The notes beneath the pieces were generated by a model. The model was not told the origin of the DNA, searched no databases, and was given only the letters and a program-made list of their open reading frames with translations. DNA of 64,000 bases from Candidatus Nanopelagicales bacterium (GTDB lineage: Bacteria > Actinomycetota > Actinomycetes > S36-B12), in NCBI GenBank assembly GCA_017854795.1, contig JAFMHB010000004.1:68504-132503 (forward strand), in the 5' to 3' direction. A program made the translations under genes and the position numbers. Below, piece after piece: positions 8,806-17,678 of the stretch (the first letter of the stretch is position 1; each line of letters opens with the position of its first letter).

Positions 8806-10320
8806 TTATTTGGCCCAGTTGAGAGAACGTGAAATGGCATCACGCCATTGAGCATGGAGATCTTCGCGTTCAACCTTTGGAGTAAATTCCCCAGAGATTC
8901 GGGCTAGGCGAGAGATTTCTTGGGGGTCTTTCCACAGGCCAACTCCAAGTCCGGCAAGGAACGCGGCGCCCAACCCGGTTGTTTCAATTTGCTCGGATCT
9001 TTTGATCAACATTCGCCCAATGTCAGCTTGCAGCTGGCACAACAGGTCATTCAAGGAAGCGCCACCGTCAATAGCCAAGTAAGGGAGAGGCTCTCCCGTC
9101 TCCTGTGTCATTAGGTCGATCACGTCGCGCACTTCAAGGGCGATCCCTTCGAGAGCTGCGCGGGCAATGTGTGCTGCGGTCGTTCCACGGTTAATCCCGA
9201 TAATGAGTCCGCGGGCAAGGGGATCCCAATCCGGTGCTCCTAAGCCGGTAAGTGCCGGAACGAAAATAACTCCCGCAGAATCGGGAACTGAATTAGCCAA
9301 TTCTTCAATGTCTGAGGATTTTTCGATTATTCCCAGTCCATCACGCAACCATTGAACGGCGGCACCGGTGACAAAAATAGATCCCTCAAGTGCAAAATCC
9401 CGTCGGGCGGCACCGGATTGCGCAGGGTGGGCGAGGGCGACCGTGGTGAGTAGTCCGTGGGGTGAGTGAATAATTTTTTCACCCGTGTGAAGTAACAGGA
9501 ATGATCCGGTTCCGTAGGAACATTTGGCATCGCCGGCAGTGAATCCGGCATGACCAACGAGTGCGGCCTGTTGGTCGCCGACAATCCCACTGATTGGCGC
9601 GTCAATACCCAAGAAGACGTCAGGGTCAGTGCGCGCCACCTGCCCGTAAGAAGCAACAATCGTGGGCAGAGAGTCTTCCGGTACATCAAAAAGTTTAAGC
9701 AATTCGGGACTCCAGGTCCCAGAATGTAGGTCATAAAGCAATGTTCGTGACGCGTTGGTGTGATCGCTTACGTGTTCAAGTCCGCGCGTCATGCGGGCAA
9801 TCAAGTATGAGTCAACCGTGCCAATGGCGACTCGCCCGGAAACCACCTGGGCCCACGTGTGCGGGTCATTTTCTTTGACCCACATCAATTTCGTCGCGGT
9901 GAAATATGGATCAAGGCGCAATCCTGTGATTTCTCGAACACGCGTTTCGATTCCCGTGTCAATCAACCTTTGACAAATGTCAGCACTGCGTCGGTCTTGC
10001 CAAACAATCGCCTTCCGTGGTGATCCCAAGGTTTCCCGGTCCCAAAAACAGGCGGTTTCGCGTTGATTGGTAATTCCGACGGCGACAATGCGAGGCGAGT
10101 TGCCATGCTCGGCCGTGTGTGCGGCCAAGGCCAATTGGGTTGCAGTCAGAGTTGCCTTCCACATTTCACCCAAATCGTGTTCAACCCAACCTTCGTGGGG
10201 GAAGTGCTGGGGAAATTCCTGATATCCCTTAGCTGTGATCAATCCCTCATGGGAAACAAGCAGGGCGGTAAGCCCGGTCGTTCCAGCGTCAATTGCCAAA
10301 ATGCGATCATTTGAGTCCAC
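8806..10320 (-). CDS. glpK: Glycerol kinase
   Basis: ATP-dependent phosphorylation of glycerol to glycerol-3-phosphate, feeding glycolysis and phospholipid synthesis. FGGY kinase of about 504 residues. Conserved blocks: AIDAGTTG at the N-terminus, VWQDRRSADIC, YFTATKLMW, GTVDSYL, HTNASRTLL, GDQQAALVGH, SYGTGSFLL, ALTGLGAPDWDP, RGTTAAHIARAALEG and IDGGASLNDLL. The ORF track starts 47 codons upstream; GTG 10320 gives VDSNDRILAIDAGTTG, the expected N-terminus, although its Shine-Dalgarno is weak (AGG 14 bases away). It is divergent from the phosphofructokinase gene, with about 160 bases between. Start uncertain, product sure. Confidence 0.94.
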   Translation of the reverse strand: MDSNDRILAIDAGTTGLTALLVSHEGLITAKGYQEFPQHFPHEGWVEHDLGEMWKATLTATQLALAAHTAEHGNSPRIVAVGITNQRETACFWDRETLGSPRKAIVWQDRRSADICQRLIDTGIETRVREITGLRLDPYFTATKLMWVKENDPHTWAQVVSGRVAIGTVDSYLIARMTRGLEHVSDHTNASRTLLYDLHSGTWSPELLKLFDVPEDSLPTIVASYGQVARTDPDVFLGIDAPISGIVGDQQAALVGHAGFTAGDAKCSYGTGSFLLLHTGEKIIHSPHGLLTTVALAHPAQSGAARRDFALEGSIFVTGAAVQWLRDGLGIIEKSSDIEELANSVPDSAGVIFVPALTGLGAPDWDPLARGLIIGINRGTTAAHIARAALEGIALEVRDVIDLMTQETGEPLPYLAIDGGASLNDLLCQLQADIGRMLIKRSEQIETTGLGAAFLAGLGVGLWKDPQEISRLARISGEFTPKVEREDLHAQWRDAISRSLNWAK

Positions 10321-10481
10321 AGGCGCAACGGTACCTGTTGTCGCTTGTGACCGACTTAAGATTTCTTTAACATGGCCATGGCGGTATTCATTGAACAGAA
10401 TGCTGCAGTGATAGCGTTTACATTCATTGCTTGACAAGAAAGATCCGTTAGCTCGGATCACGTTGGTGAAAGGTGTCTCAT

Positions 10482-11507
10482 ATGCGCGTTGGAGTCCTCA
10501 CAGGTGGCGGAGATTGCCCTGGCTTGAATGCCGTTATTCGCGCTGTAGTCCGACGCGGTGTTTCCGAGTACGGATTTGAATTCGTTGGCTTTCGAGACGG
10601 CTGGAAAGGTCCATTAGAAGGCCTCACGATGGAACTCAATGTTGCTTCGGTCCGAGGGCTTCTGCCACGCGGAGGCACGATCCTGGGTTCATCGCGCACC
10701 AACCCGATCAAAATTGATGGGGGAGTGCAACGGATCAAGGCCAATATGGCTGACCTTGGTGTTGACGCGCTCATTGCTATTGGTGGAGAGGACACGCTGG
10801 GTGTGGCAACCGCGCTCACCGAATTGGGATTCCCTGTCGTTGGTGTCCCTAAAACCATTGACAATGACCTGAGCGGAACCGATTACACATTTGGGTTTGA
10901 TACCGCGGTGACAATCGCAACCGAAGCAATGGATCGCTTGCACACGACAGCCGAGTCACACCATCGCATTTTGATCTGCGAAGTCATGGGTCGCCATGCA
11001 GGTTGGATCGCACTGCACTCCGGTATGGCAGGTGGAGCGAACGCAATCTTGATCCCCGAAGTTCCATTTGATCTGGATGAGGTCGTTGGCTGGGTTAACT
11101 CACGTTTCGAAACTAATTATGCACCGATTATTTGCGTGGCCGAAGGAGCACTTCCCAAGGATGGTGAACTGATCACGAAGGACGGCACCCTAGACGCTTT
11201 TGGTCATGTCAAACTCTCTGGCATTGGTGAGTGGCTCGCGGGTGCATTGGAAGCGCGCACCGGGCATGAAGCCCGGACCACCGTTCTGGGCCATGTGCAG
11301 CGAGGTGGCTCTCCCACGGCATTTGATCGAGTGCTCGCAACCCGATTTGGCCTTAACGCAATCGAATCGGTGAAGGATCAAGCATGGGGAACCATGGTGG
11401 GACTTCGCGGTACTGACATTGTTCGGGTACCACTCGCGCAGGCCACGGATACCCTCAAGACTGTCCCCATTGAGCGCTACCGTGAAGCCGCCGCATTCTT
11501 TGGCTAA
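10482..11507 (+). CDS. pfp: 6-phosphofructokinase, residues of the pyrophosphate-dependent type
   Basis: Phosphorylates fructose 6-phosphate to fructose 1,6-bisphosphate. 341 residues, the group III actinobacterial size. The start at ATG 10482 has AAAGGTG six bases upstream. The active site is intact: GGGDCPGLN, PKTIDND, FGFDTA, MGRHAGW and GHVQRGGSP. In the donor site the sequence reads GGEDT rather than the ATP-type GGDGS/GGEGT, and the next loop reads PKTIDND rather than PGTIDND. Asp and Lys at these two positions (104 and 124 in E. coli numbering) are the known signature of PPi-dependent enzymes. I therefore infer PPi as donor, which would make the step reversible. ATP use cannot be excluded without assay. 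Confidence 0.92.
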   Translation: MRVGVLTGGGDCPGLNAVIRAVVRRGVSEYGFEFVGFRDGWKGPLEGLTMELNVASVRGLLPRGGTILGSSRTNPIKIDGGVQRIKANMADLGVDALIAIGGEDTLGVATALTELGFPVVGVPKTIDNDLSGTDYTFGFDTAVTIATEAMDRLHTTAESHHRILICEVMGRHAGWIALHSGMAGGANAILIPEVPFDLDEVVGWVNSRFETNYAPIICVAEGALPKDGELITKDGTLDAFGHVKLSGIGEWLAGALEARTGHEARTTVLGHVQRGGSPTAFDRVLATRFGLNAIESVKDQAWGTMVGLRGTDIVRVPLAQATDTLKTVPIERYREAAAFFG

Positions 11508-11577
11508 GCCAACCCTCTACGCTGAGCGCATGGATTCTCCGCAGGTGAACAAGACTCGTGGTCGGGTGGAAACCCCC

Positions 11578-12900
11578 ATGACATTGGAATGGCCCGATTT
11601 GGTTGCTGCCCAGCAGCCACCGTGGCCTGATCTGGTGGAGCTCGAGAACTCAGTAGCCCAACTGCACAAAATGCCCCCGTTGGTCTTTGCCGGTGAATGC
11701 GATCAACTCACCGATCGCCTTGCTGCCGCATCTCGCGGCGAAGCATTTGTGCTTACCGGCGGCGACTGTGCTGAAACATTCGAGGCGAATACCGCTGACT
11801 CGATCCGGGCCCGACTTCAAACAGTTCTCCAAATGTCCGTCATTTTGACCTATGGCGCATCTTTGCCGGTTGTCAAAATGGGTCGGCTGGCTGGGCAGTA
11901 TTTCAAACCTCGTAGCAAGACAATTGAAGTGCGCGATGGAATTGAAATGACGTCCTATCTCGGGGACGCGGTGAACTCCCTTGAATTTGAGGCGGGTGCT
12001 CGCCGTCCCGATCCACAGAGATTGCTGCGGGCTTATCACGCATCAGGTTCAGCACTCAACCTTGTTCGCGCATTCACCATGGGTGGATTTGCCGATCTAC
12101 GACAGGTGCACGCATGGAATCAGGACTTTGTCCGCGACTCCCTCGCCGGGCAGCGTTATGAACTCATGGCTCGCGACATCGATAAAGCCCTTTCTTTCAT
12201 GCACGCGTGTGGCGCTGACCCCGACGAGTTCCAGCGGGTTGAGTTCTATGCCGCACATGAAGCGCTCTCCATGGATTACGAACGTGCCCTTACCCGTATT
12301 GACTCACGAACCGGAAACGCCTACGACGTGTCAGGTCACTTCCTGTGGATTGGGGAGCGCACTCGTCAACTTGATGGAGCGCACATTCATTTCGCATCAA
12401 CTATTTCTAATCCGATCGGGATGAAGGTTGGACCGACGGCATCTCCAGAGGACATTGTTGAAGCTGCCCGGATACTTAATCCAAATAACATTCCGGGTCG
12501 TCTATCTCTGATTACTCGTATGGGTGCTGATCTGGTCCGTGACAAGTTACCTGACATTGTGGCCAAAGTAGATGCAAGTGGAATTCCCGTTGTGTGGGTC
12601 TGTGATCCAATGCACGGGAATACTCGTGAAAGCGCGAACGGCTACAAGACCCGGTTGTTTGATGACGTGATTACCGAAGTCGAAGGTTACTTTGCCGTTC
12701 ACCGTGATGCAGGAACATTCCCTGGCGGAATTCACATTGAACTTACCGGCGATGACGTTACCGAGTGTGTCGGCGGTACGGCGGGTGTTGCCGAGGGTGA
12801 TTTGTCCCAACGTTATGAAACTGCCTGTGACCCCCGCTTGAACCGTGAGCAGAGTTTGGAACTCGCATTCCTTGTGGCAGACATGTTGAGCAAAAGGTAA
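11578..12900 (+). CDS. aroG: 3-deoxy-7-phosphoheptulonate (DAHP) synthase, class II
   Basis: First step of the shikimate pathway: phosphoenolpyruvate plus erythrose 4-phosphate gives DAHP. About 440 residues, as in the class II (plant/actinobacterial) enzymes. Signature blocks: LVFAGECDQL, LTGGDCAETF with the metal-binding Cys, RLAGQYFKPRSK, RAFTMGGFADL, HFLWIGERTRQLDGAH and WVCDPMHGN. The ORF track starts 53 codons early, inside pfp; ATG 11578 with GGTGGA seven bases upstream gives the normal N-terminus. ATG 11530 is the alternative. It is followed 7 bases later by ogt, so the two may be cotranscribed. Confidence 0.95.
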   Translation: MTLEWPDLVAAQQPPWPDLVELENSVAQLHKMPPLVFAGECDQLTDRLAAASRGEAFVLTGGDCAETFEANTADSIRARLQTVLQMSVILTYGASLPVVKMGRLAGQYFKPRSKTIEVRDGIEMTSYLGDAVNSLEFEAGARRPDPQRLLRAYHASGSALNLVRAFTMGGFADLRQVHAWNQDFVRDSLAGQRYELMARDIDKALSFMHACGADPDEFQRVEFYAAHEALSMDYERALTRIDSRTGNAYDVSGHFLWIGERTRQLDGAHIHFASTISNPIGMKVGPTASPEDIVEAARILNPNNIPGRLSLITRMGADLVRDKLPDIVAKVDASGIPVVWVCDPMHGNTRESANGYKTRLFDDVITEVEGYFAVHRDAGTFPGGIHIELTGDDVTECVGGTAGVAEGDLSQRYETACDPRLNREQSLELAFLVADMLSKR

Positions 12901-12907
12901 CTAACTC

Positions 12908-13372
12908 ATGTCGCGTTGGCACGGCACGGCTGAAACTCCTGCAGGTCTTGTTTATTTTGTTTTTGATGAGACCGATCAGCAGCTGATCTCGGTGCGGTTT
13001 GATTCGCGTGATGTTGAAGGACCTGCCCATAAAAAGTCTCCCGTGCATGAGGCATTTGCGCACTACCGTGATGGTGTGCTGGATTCATTCGATAAAATAT
13101 CGGTCCAGAACGCCAATGTGGAATTCACGGTGAACGTTTATGCTGCAATGCGTGAGATCCCGGCAGGGACAGTACAAACTTACGGTGAACTCGCTGCGCG
13201 CTCTGGCTTTCCACGGGCCGCACGGGCAGTGGGCACCGCATGTGGCCGCAATGAACTAGTGATTGTGATTCCATGTCACAGGGTTGTGGCCAGCAAAGGA
13301 ATTGGTGGCTACAGCTACGGGGTTGAGGTTAAAACGAAACTATTGATCCACGAGGGCGTTGAAGGCTATTGA
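12908..13372 (+). CDS. ogt: Methylated-DNA-[protein]-cysteine S-methyltransferase
   Basis: Removes O6-alkyl groups from guanine by suicide transfer to its own cysteine. 154 residues, the single-domain Ogt form. The acceptor motif IPCHRVVAS and downstream GIGGYSYGVEVK are intact, and the DNA-binding helix is AMREIPAGTVQTYGELAARSG. It starts 7 bases after the DAHP synthase stop. There is no AdaA domain and no visible SOS box next to it. The gene ends about 40 bases from the convergent kinase gene. Confidence 0.95.
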   Translation: MSRWHGTAETPAGLVYFVFDETDQQLISVRFDSRDVEGPAHKKSPVHEAFAHYRDGVLDSFDKISVQNANVEFTVNVYAAMREIPAGTVQTYGELAARSGFPRAARAVGTACGRNELVIVIPCHRVVASKGIGGYSYGVEVKTKLLIHEGVEGY

Positions 13373-13410
13373 GGTTCGTGGGGCTTCTCAGTGAGACGCC
13401 CACTCGTTAA

Positions 13411-15288
13411 CTAGATGATTCGGATCGTGACCGTGGAGCCCTTTGGGATCTCTGTTCCAGCGGCGGGACTTTGACTGATCACGCGATTAAGCGGCGCAAC
13501 AGTTCCCACTTCAACCTTTGCCCGTAGGCCGATTTTCTTAAGTGCCGCGATAGCTCTTTGACGTGGCATGTCAACCAGATTGGGAACCGTTACCGGGGGT
13601 GGACCCTTTGAGACCACAACGTCAACAACGCTACCCGAAGGAACAGTATTTCCCGCCTTGGGTTTGATCGAAATGACGGTGTTCTTCTTTTCGGTCTCTG
13701 AGAACACATTACTGCGATCCACTTGCAACCCAAGGTTGATCAAGGTTGCTTCAACAGGCTTAAACGATTTGCCGACAACTTTAGGAATCTCAATGGGTTT
13801 GGGTCCCTTTGAGATCACGAGGTCAACTCGCTCACCAGGTTTGAGTTCGCTACCAATTTTAGGTGTGGTCTTAGCGACCTGGCCCGTAGCGACATTGTCA
13901 TCGAATGCCTCAGTTCGACCACCTAATATGAGATTGGCAGCGGTGATCGCATCAGTTGCCGCCTGTGGGGTCATTCCTGTGACATCAGGGACTAGGTAGC
14001 GCTCAGGGCCTTGGGAAATATTCGCGGTAATAGTGCCCGTCGGGTTGATACCGGAACCAGGCTGCGGATCGGTCGCAACGATCACACCGAGTGGAATTGT
14101 TTCACTGAATACAGGGTCACCCGCGGCTATGGCGATTTTTTCGGTCTCGGTTGTCGCGAGGAGTACTCCTTGGGCTTCTTCGAGTGTCTTGCCCACCAGA
14201 TTCGGGGTCTCAATATTTTGTCCCGGACCGGCAGCAAGCCACCAGCCGCCAAGGCCTGCGAGGAGAACGCCAACGACGAGCGCGAGCACAAACCACAAGC
14301 CGCGTCTTTTCCTTTTACGTTGGGGAAAATCTTTCGGGTGAAAAGTTTGATCTGTCGTTTTATCGGCTCCTGCGAGCGACTCGAAGTCCTTACGGTCGAC
14401 TACAAGAGTGTTTTTCACGTCAACGAAGGGTTTGGGGGCAGGTAGTGTTTTGCGTACTCGGCGCACGTCAGCCAAGAAATCCTGCGCAGTTTGGTAACGC
14501 AATGCAGGATCGCGCTTGGTAGCAGAAAGGACCAGCGCGTCCGCTTCGGAGGGAATATCGGCCTTAACGCTTGACGGTGGTGGTACGTCAGAGTTTACGT
14601 GTTTGTAGGCAATTGACAGTGGGCTTTCACCGGAGTGGGGGACCGATCCGGTGATCATCTCAAAAAGTAAAACTCCGGTTGAGTAAATGTCTGAGCGCGC
14701 GTCTGCGTCACCGTGTTCAACCTGCTCGGGGGAGAGGTAACTCACCGTGCCAATAATCATGCCGGTTGTCTGGGTTGAATCAGTTGTCGTTAGCGCACGG
14801 GCTAAACCAAAGTCAGCAACCTTGACCCGGCCATCGTCGGAGATCAACACATTTTCAGGTTTGATATCGCGATGAACGAACCCAGCCGCGTGGGCCGCAG
14901 CGAGGGCCTCGATCACCGGGTCGAGCAGGACCAAGGCTTGTTCCGTGCTTAGCGGGCCATATTCGTCTAACACGTCACGCAATGTGCGACCCGGTAAGTA
15001 CTCCATGGCCAAATACACGTGAGAGTCAGAACTACCTTGGTCGTAAACCCCAACAACATGTGGATGCGAGAGCCGGGCGGCACTTCGAGCTTCACGCTGA
15101 AAACGGGCCACGAATCCTGGGTCATTTGCCAGATGAGGGTGCATCACCTTTAGGGCAACAACCCGATCAAGTCGAAGGTCGGTAGCAAGGTAAACGGTGG
15201 CCATTCCGCCTCGTGCAAGCAAAGACGTGACTTCATATCGCTGATCCAAGATTTGGCCAACTAGGCCACCGGGAACAGAGGATTCCAT
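13411..15288 (-). CDS. PASTA-domain Ser/Thr protein kinase (PknB/Stk type)
   Basis: Membrane receptor kinase that in Gram-positives senses muropeptides or lipid II and adjusts wall synthesis and division. 625 residues. Kinase domain about 15-285 (ARGGMATVYLA glycine loop, HRDIKPENVLI catalytic loop, ADFGLA, and YLSPEQ). A charged juxtamembrane segment ends KRKRR, then one membrane helix (GLWFVLALVVGVLLAGLGGWWLAAG) and four extracellular PASTA repeats, each ending in a ...SKGPxP-like boundary. ATG 15288 has no clear Shine-Dalgarno but TAGACT seven bases upstream, so a leaderless transcript is plausible. It is convergent with ogt. Location next to carotenoid and lipid genes rather than the pbpA/rodA locus suggests an additional PASTA kinase paralogue, by inference. 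Confidence 0.95.
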   Translation of the reverse strand: MESSVPGGLVGQILDQRYEVTSLLARGGMATVYLATDLRLDRVVALKVMHPHLANDPGFVARFQREARSAARLSHPHVVGVYDQGSSDSHVYLAMEYLPGRTLRDVLDEYGPLSTEQALVLLDPVIEALAAAHAAGFVHRDIKPENVLISDDGRVKVADFGLARALTTTDSTQTTGMIIGTVSYLSPEQVEHGDADARSDIYSTGVLLFEMITGSVPHSGESPLSIAYKHVNSDVPPPSSVKADIPSEADALVLSATKRDPALRYQTAQDFLADVRRVRKTLPAPKPFVDVKNTLVVDRKDFESLAGADKTTDQTFHPKDFPQRKRKRRGLWFVLALVVGVLLAGLGGWWLAAGPGQNIETPNLVGKTLEEAQGVLLATTETEKIAIAAGDPVFSETIPLGVIVATDPQPGSGINPTGTITANISQGPERYLVPDVTGMTPQAATDAITAANLILGGRTEAFDDNVATGQVAKTTPKIGSELKPGERVDLVISKGPKPIEIPKVVGKSFKPVEATLINLGLQVDRSNVFSETEKKNTVISIKPKAGNTVPSGSVVDVVVSKGPPPVTVPNLVDMPRQRAIAALKKIGLRAKVEVGTVAPLNRVISQSPAAGTEIPKGSTVTIRII

Positions 15289-15365
15289 TCTTGAGAGTCT
15301 ATGTGGAATCTATGAGGGAAAGGGGTTGCCACGCCTTGGCCCAACGGGTCCTTCATGGAGATGGT

Positions 15366-15956
15366 TCAGCGAGATAGTTCGGGGAGTGTAAGTAAGGACA
15401 ATGCACGGGCTAACCGTTGCTGTGCTGATCGGGAGAGAAGTGGGATTCTTCCATCTGCTATTTCGGGCGTTTGCGTGAGATAGGTCACGATCAAGGAATG
15501 CATATGCTCTCGCGTAGCTTCGCTATCGCGAAGTGGATCGGGTTGCCATGGGAAGTCAATGTCGCACAGAAAAATCTGGTCGTAACGATCGAGGAGCTCC
15601 CACTCCAAATGCAGATCGGACCCGAAATATTCCAATGAGTAAAAACCCGTCGTGATAGCCGCCGGATCACACACTAAAACATCGAATTGACTTGCTGCTG
15701 TCTCTTCCAAGGCAAGTTGACCTTCAAGGATTAAGTCTTGGTCGTCAAAATCAGGCAGTCGAGAGTTTTCCTCGCACCAAGTTCGCAGGTATTCCGGAAC
15801 CATTCCCGCGTTATAGCCCCTATCGCGCAAGGCTGCGGTCAATTTAATAGCAAGAGTGGTTTTCCCTGAACTCTCGGCACCGAGCAAAGCAATGCGGTAA
15901 TTTTTTCTTGACCCCGAAAGGGGATCCCCGGTTTGCTCAGACCTCACAGTAGGCAA
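15366..15956 (-). CDS. NadR-like P-loop kinase/AAA ATPase
   Basis: 196 residues with Walker A GAESSGKTT near residue 27 followed by VPEYLRTW, the arrangement of the ribosylnicotinamide-kinase domain of NadR (AAA_28 family). A possible role is salvage of nicotinamide riboside. There is no adenylyltransferase (HIGH) or HTH domain, so only the kinase part is represented. The ORF track uses TTG 15956; GTG 15947 is an equally good start and neither has a good ribosome site. The start lies only about 20 bases from the divergent crtYc start. Substrate is inferred from family resemblance only. Confidence 0.82.
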   Translation of the reverse strand: MPTVRSEQTGDPLSGSRKNYRIALLGAESSGKTTLAIKLTAALRDRGYNAGMVPEYLRTWCEENSRLPDFDDQDLILEGQLALEETAASQFDVLVCDPAAITTGFYSLEYFGSDLHLEWELLDRYDQIFLCDIDFPWQPDPLRDSEATREHMHSLIVTYLTQTPEIADGRIPLLSRSAQQRLARALSLLTLPELSR

Positions 15957-15978
15957 TTATGGTGCCGTGGGAGATTTC

Positions 15979-16332
15979 ATGGACTTTGGCCGCTGGAGTT
16001 ATGTCGCGGTTTTGGTCTTTGTAATCCTAGGATCCACTTGGCTTGAGGTATTTCTCCGCAGTCGAGTTTTGCGCAGACCAAAACGACTACTGCTCACGAT
16101 TGCACCGGTGTTACTACCTTTTCTCCTCTGGGATGCCTACGCGATTAGTCAAGGGCACTGGTACTTCACCGAGTCTCGGATCCTTGGGGTGTACCTCCCA
16201 GCTGGCATTCCACTCGACGAGCTTCTTTTCTTTATTGTCATCCCATTTGCTGCAATTCTTACCCTAGAAGCGGTGCGGAGCGTAAAGGGAACAACATCTC
16301 CCCGTTGGCGGGCGGGAGACGAAGTCTCATGA
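15979..16332 (+). CDS. crtYc: Lycopene cyclase subunit CrtYc
   Basis: One half of the heterodimeric actinobacterial lycopene cyclase that closes beta-ionone rings, an integral membrane protein. About 117 residues with three predicted helices. Family motifs are WDAYAISQGHWYF and the DELLFFIVIPF stretch. ATG 15979 is chosen because GGGAG lies six bases upstream; GTG 15967 is also in frame. It overlaps crtYd by four bases (ATGA), as expected for two subunits made in equal amounts. The divergent NadR-like gene leaves almost no promoter space. Confidence 0.93.
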   Translation: MDFGRWSYVAVLVFVILGSTWLEVFLRSRVLRRPKRLLLTIAPVLLPFLLWDAYAISQGHWYFTESRILGVYLPAGIPLDELLFFIVIPFAAILTLEAVRSVKGTTSPRWRAGDEVS

Positions 16333-16706
16333 CATACACGGCAATTGGAATACTCGCGGTTGCAATCGCAGTCTTACTTGATCTGTTCGCCTTCAAAACC
16401 CGAATGGTTACGAGACCAATATTTTGGACTTCCTATGCGATTATCGTCTTTTTCCAGTTAATTACCAATGGTTTATTTACCGGGACCCAAATTGTTAAAT
16501 ATGACGGAGCGGCAATCATCGGTGGAAGTTCGCCCGCAAATAGCGCACCAGCATTTTTGGGCGACGGCCGGATAGCTTTTGCACCGGTGGAAGACATACT
16601 TTTTGGCTTTTCCTTGATCTTGCTCACACTAAGCCTATGGGTCTTCTGGGGTCGGAGAGGCATTGATCGGACGCCTGCTTCGGGACCGCCAATTTGGCGC
16701 AAGTAG
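16329..16706 (+). CDS. crtYd: Lycopene cyclase subunit CrtYd
   Basis: Second subunit of the heterodimeric lycopene cyclase. About 125 residues and three predicted membrane helices. The motif PVEDILFGFSLILLTLSLW matches the conserved acidic helix of CrtYd. The start is the ATG in the ATGA overlap with crtYc, not the upstream GTG of the ORF track. It ends 15 bases before the convergent crtB stop. With CrtB/I/E on the opposite strand it supplies the ring-forming step from lycopene to gamma- or beta-carotene. Confidence 0.92.
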   Translation: MTYTAIGILAVAIAVLLDLFAFKTRMVTRPIFWTSYAIIVFFQLITNGLFTGTQIVKYDGAAIIGGSSPANSAPAFLGDGRIAFAPVEDILFGFSLILLTLSLWVFWGRRGIDRTPASGPPIWRK

Positions 16707-16721
16707 GCCTTGTTTTCGTGT

Positions 16722-17678
16722 TTACGCCGGGTTGATTCCTTCAACGTTTCCTGGGCCAAATTCGCGTCGGGCCTTGCGTGCATGACGCCAGGCGGGGAAT
16801 GCGACCCAGAATTTGGTGCGAGGGGAGACTCGGGCCCGTTTTTTAAATACTTCGAAATCAATTTCCTCTACTTTGTTTGCGATCCCGCAGTAAAGGATTC
16901 GGGCGGCGTTAATGCAGTCGCGTGAGGAAGGGTGCAGCATTTCGATACCTGCACGTGATTGTTCATCGAGCCGACGGACGCGATCGATTTGGTGACGCAG
17001 GGCCGCCTTCAGGTTTTCCGTGAGTTCTCGTTTCTCCAGATCCGCGCGGGTGACGCCAAACCTTTCGAGTTCGTCAAGGGGCAGATAGACGCGACCTCGG
17101 TCGAGGTCCTCATTCACATCGCGGATGAAGTTTGCTAACTGGAAGGCGACCCCTAGATCCTTTGCGTAAACGTATGCCTGCGGATCGGTAGGCTCCAAAA
17201 TGGGGAGCATCTGTAATCCAATCACAGCGGCTGAACCATAGACGTACTCGTAAAGGTCATCAAATGTTTTGTATTCGGTGACGGTGAGGTCCATGGTCAT
17301 TGAATGCAAAAAAGCATCAAAGAGATCCAGTGGAATTTCCCACCGTCGAACAGTATGAACCACGGCCCGGCACACTGGGTCACTCGATTCACCGCTTTGG
17401 ACGTCGGCCATGAAAGCCTCCCCCCATGTCTTGAGCCAATCAGCTTTTTCTTGGTCGCTAAGGGTTGAATCGAGGTCGTCAACGATCTCATCTGCGTATC
17501 GAGCGAATCCGTAAAGTGCGTGAACGTAGGGTCTTTTGCCGGGCGGCAGTAAAAGTGTTGCTAGGTAATACGTTTTTCCGTGTGATGCGTTAAGTTCCCG
17601 ACATACTTCGTAGGAGGCAATGAGATCCGGATCTGTGATTCCGGCTTCTTTGTATTCCTTTGCGTGCAGTCGATTCAC
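16722..17678 (-). CDS. crtB: Phytoene synthase
   Basis: Head-to-head condensation of two geranylgeranyl diphosphates to phytoene. 318 residues. Both metal-binding signatures are present: YADEIVDDLD (first aspartate-rich motif) and the NFIRDVNEDLDRGRVYLP block. ATG 17678 overlaps the crtI stop by four bases, so crtE-crtI-crtB form one coupled operon transcribed leftwards. It ends shortly before the convergent crtYd. Confidence 0.96.
   Translation of the reverse strand: MNRLHAKEYKEAGITDPDLIASYEVCRELNASHGKTYYLATLLLPPGKRPYVHALYGFARYADEIVDDLDSTLSDQEKADWLKTWGEAFMADVQSGESSDPVCRAVVHTVRRWEIPLDLFDAFLHSMTMDLTVTEYKTFDDLYEYVYGSAAVIGLQMLPILEPTDPQAYVYAKDLGVAFQLANFIRDVNEDLDRGRVYLPLDELERFGVTRADLEKRELTENLKAALRHQIDRVRRLDEQSRAGIEMLHPSSRDCINAARILYCGIANKVEEIDFEVFKKRARVSPRTKFWVAFPAWRHARKARREFGPGNVEGINPA

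Noticed and set aside
14011-14522. Several plus-strand ORFs of 100-144 codons opposite the PASTA kinase
   Set aside because: They lie fully antisense to a well conserved gene, have no ribosome sites, and their composition is that of the complementary strand.
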